From NCBI RefSeq assembly GCF_000204055.1, contig NW_006768852.1, positions 236,379 through 300,378 on the forward strand: a stretch of DNA of 64,000 nt, read 5' to 3'. The translations under genes were made by a program, and so were the position numbers. Under the pieces are notes generated by a model. It saw nothing but the letters and a program-made list of their open reading frames with translations. It had not been told where the DNA came from and did no database searches. This DNA comes from Melampsora larici-populina 98AG31 (Eukaryota; Basidiomycota; Pucciniomycetes; Pucciniales; Melampsoraceae). Shown here one piece after another: positions 59,096-64,000 of the stretch (positions are counted from its first letter, which is position 1; every line of letters begins with the position of its first letter).

Positions 59096-60985
59096 ATGCA
59101 ACATGTTGCGAAGGTTATCAACGACCAGACTGCTAAATTTGACGCCATCGATGACCTCCTCATTAAATATCATAAATCGGGAGGAAGTAACAAGTACGAT
59201 ATGCGCTGGCTCCGCGAGCAAGTCGCTTCGTTTTTCTCTCCTTCCAATCCGAACTTCATCTACCACTTCTCAGCTGTGGCGAGAAACGCCATCCAGTTCG
59301 ATGTGGGAGCCAAACGCCCAGTTTATACCATTTCAGGTAGAGAGGCCATCATGCCGCCTCCTGGCGAAGCGCTTTCCTGCGAACCGGTCGTCCTCGATCC
59401 TTCTTGGTGGCCTAGGGATCTGGAAAGCGAGCTTTACTCAGCACCGAAAAGTTTCGTATTCCAACCTCCAAACTCGAAGGAAGATAATCTCGTCGTTGCT
59501 TCGGGTTCAGGATTAAACGCCGTCATTAATACGGCAGAAGCCTTCGACCGCAAGCCATCGGTTTTTCTTGAACCTCCTCTTTTGGAACGTATCCTTCCAA
59601 GAGGTACAATCGGACCTGAGGATATTTCCCTCAAGTCTTTATCATCGCATTCCGTCTCTTCAAGACGATCTCGCCATTGAAGTCCTTGGCGTAGGCGTTC
59701 TCGGGGCAAAGCTTCAGCTGCGCCTCCGAATCTTTCACATCGTGAAAGAATACCTCCCTTGGATCTTTCCAAGAACCAAGGTCGAGAAGAAAATCTTCAT
59801 CAAGATTCAATCCTCGAGAGGATTTATTCTCGACCCCTATCTCGCCCCCCTCTTACTCGTCATCAAGAAAAAGGCAAAGGCCGCGAACGACCTCCTTCCC
59901 CTCCTGTACTTCACGAAAGAAGTTCTCATCGCAGAAGGAGTAACACACCTCCTTCTCCTCCGGAGAGCCGAAAACGTCGACGGGACCCGTCATCATCTCC
60001 TTCCAGTCGAAGTAGTTCGTCTCGTTCTTCTTACGACAGTCACGATCAAGCCTCTGATCATAGTCGAACTAGAACTACTTCGCCAGTCGCCAGAGAATCT
60101 GCTTTGGCGCTTCTCTCGGTTCCTATCGAGAAACTCAAGAACCGTAAAGCTAGTGCTATGTCACTTATCATTCAGAGCATGGTCAGGGAGTATTCTCAAC
60201 ACTCTAAGAAGGCCTTGTCTCTATATAACACAGGACCAAACAAACCACCTGGTTTCCCATCATCGATGTCTAAAGACTTACTGGAATACAAGTACATCGA
60301 GATTGAGAAACTGTTCGGCGAAATGTCTTCTAAACCCTCTTCAGAAACATTCATCTTTAGCAAGAAATCCAAAGGCTTGGACATTCGCGGTGTTGTTGAT
60401 CCAAGAGAAATCGAAAATATGTCGGATTTTCTTCAAATACTGGATATTCTCAGAGACGCTTACCACGCAGCTTTCTCTCCAGCATCCGACTCAATCGATG
60501 ATTACTTTGATTACATCAAAAGTCTCTGCAATTGGCAAGAAGAATGCGATTGGAGGAACGTTATGGAATTCGACGGTGTTCTTCGTCGCAAGTTCTCTGA
60601 ATACACCTGGATTACTTTTGGCGACTACAAAGCTCCTGAACTCAGGCGTTTGGAAGCTCGCAGCCTTAATCAACCAGCTACTCTTCCTGAGTATGTACCT
60701 CAAGCTTCTTCTTCGAAAAAATCTAAGCAGCCTGCATCGTCTCAAGCCCGTCCGTCGAAAGAGCAACCAAAGTCGAAAACCAAAACAAAGAAGACCAAGA
60801 GGACTTCATTCGACTACCCTCTCAAGGATTGTGCGGGCGAGCCTTTATCTGGCCAGCCTTGCAACTTATGGAACGCTAATGTATGTCCATATTCCGACGA
60901 CGACTGCAACCGAGCGCATCACGTATGCAACAAGCTGGGATGCGAACTTGATCATAGAGGAGGCATCGTCCACAGACGTGCCTAA
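59096..60985 (+). CDS. gag: Gag of YR retrotransposon, interrupted by an in-frame TGA
   Basis: A single reading frame runs 59096-60985 except for one TGA at 59678-59680; both halves are in the same frame and read through naturally (RRSRH, stop, SPWRRRSRG), making a 629-codon frame. The N-terminal part is MQHVAKVINDQTAKFD with a GxxRPVYTISG stretch. The middle is Arg/Ser-rich (RRRDPSSSPSSRSSSSRSS). Near the C-terminus, WNANVCPYSDDDCNRAHHVC and CELDH form a Cys/His cluster like the zinc-binding end of basidiomycete YR-element Gags. The stop may come from a CGA to TGA transition. Either this copy is a recent pseudogene or the stop is read through. Confidence 0.75.
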
Positions 60986-62822
60986 CGCCAGGAAGTTCTT
61001 ACAAAATCTGGAGATTGACTCTCTTTCAGAAGGCTTCTCTGCTTCGGTTAATTTTTCTCTTACGGCAGATCCAATTCCTTCCGCTCCCCCTCTAGAGTCA
61101 GACGTGTTTGCAGCACAAGCTATTAAAAGACGACCTGACATATTCCAGATTCATACCCCTATCAACGTCAGACGCCTTAAATTCCTCCTCAAAAATCACC
61201 CAAACCAACCGTTCGTAGAGTCCGTCATCTTAGGTCTAACAGAAGGTTTCTGGCCAGTTGCCGACAAACCATCAGACTCAACTGCGCAGTACCCAAACCA
61301 CGTTTCAGGACCCAAAGACTTAGCTGTTTTGATCAAGACTCGAGACTCGGAGATGTCTCTAAAACGTTACTCTCCACCTTTTAAAATTCTACTGCCAGGC
61401 ATGAAAGTCTCACCGTTATGCTTGGCCACAAACCAAACTTCGGGCAAAGTACGGTTGTGCACAAATATGAGCTATGGTAAACCATCTCCCAATAGTCTCA
61501 TTCAACGGGATAAGATTAAGCTTAAGCTAGACACTATAGCCTCTTTCATACCTTTCCTACTCTGGCGTCATCACTTCAACAAGAAGTCTCTCATTTGGAA
61601 GTCAGATGTAGATTCTGCGTTTAGAATCCTACCGGTGTCACGACAATGGCAATACAGACAGGTTGTATCCATTGACAATGCCTATCACGTGGATCGCTGT
61701 GTAAATTTCGGCAGTGCAAGTTCTCCACATCTCTGGTGCTGTTTCTTCTCTTTGATTCTTTGGATAGCGTATTACGAATTCGAAATCACTGAACTAAACG
61801 CATATATGGACGACTCGTGGGGAGTAGGAGCCCCCACGGACATGGTCACTTTCAAAAATCACAAAATACCCCTCAACCAAGCTAAGTTCCTTGAGCTGTT
61901 TGACTTTCTGAACATTCCTTGGAACTGGAAAAAACAAGTCTTTGGAGCGCAGTTGGATGTCATCGGTTTCAAAATCGACTGCGAAGTAATTTCAATTGCT
62001 TTACCCGACGAAAAACGACTAGCTCTGGTCCTAGCCCTACGGGCCTTTCTTCTTCCTAGATCCCAACCTCTTGTTGCCTGGCAACGAATCACGGGTTGGG
62101 CAAATTGGGCCATTAACACCTTCCCCTTAGGAAGGTGGGCAATTCAGTCGTCATGGGACAAGATCACCGGGAAAACATTAAGAAATGCACAGGTCCCAAG
62201 AAACAAGATGGTCTTCGAAGACCTTTCTTGGCTGGCTGACGCTCTAGAACTATGGACAGGACGACTTATCCTCAACACCCTCTTCTGGAACCTCGAACTA
62301 GCAGACCTGACGTTTTTCGTGGACGCCTGTACCACGGGAATTGGAATTTGGTGTCCCAAACTCCACAAAACTTGGAGTCAAGTCATTCCTCCCCCGTCTC
62401 GAGCAATCTATTGGGCCGAATTATGGGCTGTAATATCAGCAATCAAACTAGGTTTGGAAAGGAAAGCTCATCGAGTAGTGATTTTTTCCGACAACGAGTC
62501 CGTAGTAGGTTTCTTCAGCTCTCACAAACCAATCGACTCAGTACGCGTGTTATTCAGGCACGCCGTAACGATCATGCTTCATGAAAACATGGACGTTAAA
62601 GTGAGACACATTGCAGGAGACCGAAACAGAATCGCCGATGCTTTGTCAAGGAGATTACAAGATTGTAGTGAGCTGAACCTTCTTCGCATAACTAATGAAA
62701 TCCTTCCTCAAATAGACCCAGCTCTAGACGGTGGTATCAAGTATACGTCCCGATATTTCAACAATCTCAAATTCGATGCCGAAGGCAGTCAAGAGCAAGG
62801 CAACGCCTCTATCTTTCTCTGA
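60957..62822 (+). CDS. pol: Reverse transcriptase and RNase H of YR retrotransposon
   Basis: The frame lies +1 relative to gag and overlaps its end; it has no ATG near the start, so expression needs frameshifting or splicing, and 60957 is only an approximate left limit. RT motifs include KVRLCTNMSYGKPSPNSLI, SDVDSAFRILPVS and the catalytic YMDDSWGVG. RNase H has FFVDACTTGIGIW, the Glu in YWAELWAVISAI, SDNESVVGFF, and a terminal RHIAGDRNRIADALSR. This layout matches DIRS/Ngaro polymerases. The frame is intact to its stop and overlaps the recombinase ATG by 47 nt. Confidence 0.9.
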   Translation, partial: EEASSTDVPNARKFLQNLEIDSLSEGFSASVNFSLTADPIPSAPPLESDVFAAQAIKRRPDIFQIHTPINVRRLKFLLKNHPNQPFVESVILGLTEGFWPVADKPSDSTAQYPNHVSGPKDLAVLIKTRDSEMSLKRYSPPFKILLPGMKVSPLCLATNQTSGKVRLCTNMSYGKPSPNSLIQRDKIKLKLDTIASFIPFLLWRHHFNKKSLIWKSDVDSAFRILPVSRQWQYRQVVSIDNAYHVDRCVNFGSASSPHLWCCFFSLILWIAYYEFEITELNAYMDDSWGVGAPTDMVTFKNHKIPLNQAKFLELFDFLNIPWNWKKQVFGAQLDVIGFKIDCEVISIALPDEKRLALVLALRAFLLPRSQPLVAWQRITGWANWAINTFPLGRWAIQSSWDKITGKTLRNAQVPRNKMVFEDLSWLADALELWTGRLILNTLFWNLELADLTFFVDACTTGIGIWCPKLHKTWSQVIPPPSRAIYWAELWAVISAIKLGLERKAHRVVIFSDNESVVGFFSSHKPIDSVRVLFRHAVTIMLHENMDVKVRHIAGDRNRIADALSRRLQDCSELNLLRITNEILPQIDPALDGGIKYTSRYFNNLKFDAEGSQEQGNASIFL

Positions 62823-63849
62823 AAGAGAAAGTATCAACAAAGCAGATTTAGAGAGACGTCTCGAACCTTCGTCCGTAGCGAAATACGAGTCAGGAGCTCG
62901 CCGTTTCATAAGATTCTGCGCTGACCAGGAAATCCCGCTGTGGCCAGATGAAACCACACTAGCACACTTCGTTTCTCTACTGTCCTGTGAGCTCCAACCA
63001 ACGACTATCAACAAGTATCTAACCGGTATGGTCTACTCCTTCCAAGACCAATTCCCTTTCGTTGTGGAAGCACGACTCTCTAAGAGAGTCCGGAATTCGA
63101 TTCAAAGTTGTCAGAAATTATTCTCGGATCCCATTAAGAGAGCCTCACCTATGTCGCTAGCAGATGTTCAATTATGTGGAAAAACCTTTAACTCAACATT
63201 CGATGACATGTTATTCAACACAATCATCGGTCTAGGTTTCTCAGCGCTACACCGCTTAGGAGAACTCACCAATCCAGACACTGTGAAGCTCCGAAATCCA
63301 CGAAAATCGATCAAACGATCTTCATTGCTCATTTCAAACTGCGGAACGATAGCAACCTACATCTTACCATACCACAAAGGCGATCCCAAATACTTAGGGA
63401 GCGAGGTAGCCATCGTGAACCGCTACAATGACCCATTCTGCCCAGTGTTAACCCTTCTAACTTACACCATCAACCGAGACAAATGGTTTCCAGCAACATC
63501 AGAATGGCTTATTCGAGCGAATGGAACCGTCCCAACAAGGTCCTGGTTTATCAGTAGATTAGACTCAATCTTCAATGGAGCACGTTCAGGCCATTCCTTA
63601 AGATCAGGCGGAGCAACAGCCCTGGCGCAGGCAGGACTGCCATTCGAAACCATTCAATCAATAGGTCGATGGTCAGGAGAAGCATTTAAACTATATGTCA
63701 GAGGTCATCCAGTGATGAACACCTTTGCAGCAAGAAAGCATATGCTATCCTCAGGCGCGACTTTGGGAGAGCAAATCTCGTTTCCTGGCTCCTCTTGTGA
63801 GTCCAGTTCAATCTACACAGATTATTCGTCTCGCACAGGCCTGACTTGA
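62776..63849 (+). CDS. Tyrosine recombinase of YR retrotransposon (357 aa)
   Basis: It would integrate the circular DNA copy without target duplication. The N-terminal SAM-like core-binding half runs LERRLEPSSVAKYESGARRF through TTINKYLTGMVYSF. Catalytic residues are visible in order: Arg in SALHRLGEL, His-x-x-Arg in GHSLRSGGAT, and Tyr in GRWSGEAFKLYVRGHP. The ATG at 62776 (MPKAVKSKATP) was chosen as first in frame after an overlap with the RT stop at 62822. The frame is intact. Confidence 0.92.
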   Translation: MPKAVKSKATPLSFSERESINKADLERRLEPSSVAKYESGARRFIRFCADQEIPLWPDETTLAHFVSLLSCELQPTTINKYLTGMVYSFQDQFPFVVEARLSKRVRNSIQSCQKLFSDPIKRASPMSLADVQLCGKTFNSTFDDMLFNTIIGLGFSALHRLGELTNPDTVKLRNPRKSIKRSSLLISNCGTIATYILPYHKGDPKYLGSEVAIVNRYNDPFCPVLTLLTYTINRDKWFPATSEWLIRANGTVPTRSWFISRLDSIFNGARSGHSLRSGGATALAQAGLPFETIQSIGRWSGEAFKLYVRGHPVMNTFAARKHMLSSGATLGEQISFPGSSCESSSIYTDYSSRTGLT

Positions 63850-64000
63850 GTTTGTTTTGCAGCCAAACGCGCTTGCCGTGGTCTGATGCAATAACAACTT
63901 TTGTTTTTAAGCTGAATACGAAACAAGCGTAGGTAAGTGGTTCTAACCGCTATTCACCAAATAATACACGCTGACTCTTGTGATTTCCCTAGCTCAATGC
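63850..64000. other. 3' non-coding part of YR retrotransposon
   Basis: Follows the recombinase stop. The terminal split repeats, if present, lie here or beyond the window edge; none could be paired with upstream sequence. Confidence 0.4.

Larger units (their letters stand above)
59096..64000 (+). mobile_element. Tyrosine-recombinase retrotransposon (DIRS/Ngaro type), right end off window
   Basis: Three overlapping genes in order gag, RT-RNase H, tyrosine recombinase define the YR retrotransposons. No methyltransferase domain is visible after RNase H, which fits the Ngaro branch better than DIRS1. There is no integrase and no LTR. The split direct repeats expected for Ngaro could not be found, because the right end lies at or beyond 64000. 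Confidence 0.88.

Noticed and set aside
59568..60950. Upstream extension of the RT frame back to 59568
   Set aside because: It is the open +1 shadow of the gag coding region; the translation has no domain and gag motifs lie in the other frame.

Overview
This is a 64 kb stretch of a filamentous, intron-rich fungal nuclear genome. Every host gene is broken by short GT-AG introns (about 45-150 nt), the product set is fungal (LOA1/VPS66-type acyltransferase, Rud3-type golgin, PRP5/DDX46, M3 oligopeptidase), intergenic DNA is AT-rich, and transposons of several classes are dense. The pattern (large transposon load, lineage-specific secreted proteins, tyrosine-recombinase retroelements) suggests a basidiomycete, most likely a rust (Pucciniales, Melampsora-like). 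That taxonomic call is inference.

Layout. 1-150: exon of an ARF/ARL-type GTPase running off the left edge. 2.5-4.0 kb: a decayed PhoD-like phosphatase gene whose coding exon is split by a 549-bp hAT-type MITE. 5.27-12.51 kb: a ~1.1-kb terminal-inverted-repeat element with a 7-bp target duplication, itself invaded by a complete 6.1-kb Ty3/gypsy chromovirus with LTRs that look identical, a gag-pol -1 frameshift signal and a self-priming signature. 12.5-18.1 kb: repeat-rich DNA with a fold-back element and a Harbinger-like element containing an assembly gap. 18.1-21.5 kb: double-START-domain protein. 23.0-26.7 kb: secreted protein A of an unrecognised family. 27.7-28.4 kb: a second Harbinger-like MITE. 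29.1-31.3 kb: membrane alpha/beta hydrolase with a 7-nt microexon. 33.1-34.4 kb: secreted sequon-rich repeat protein (minus). 36.2-39.3 kb: M3 metallopeptidase. 40.4-42.8 kb: BED/hAT transposase-like gene, probably domesticated or dead (minus). 44.0-45.8 kb: Rud3-like golgin. 46.4-51.4 kb: PRP5/DDX46 RNA helicase (minus). 52.7-54.3 kb: LOA1/VPS66-like acyltransferase (minus). 55.4-58.2 kb: secreted protein B, paralogue of A. 59.1-63.9 kb: gag, RT-RNase H and tyrosine recombinase of a DIRS/Ngaro-type retrotransposon.

The host genes are not an operon-like set. They are independent housekeeping genes (splicing, Golgi structure, lipid acylation, peptide turnover, lipid transfer) separated by transposons. 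The most novel content is the A/B pair: two large secreted proteins about 30 kb apart sharing a signal peptide, a SAYAPEF motif, a Lys-rich tract followed by an acidic DWD motif, and a helical C-terminal domain I cannot place in any known family. Exon joins below were deduced by hand from splice consensus, reading phase and protein-family continuity; all multi-exon models sum to whole codons.
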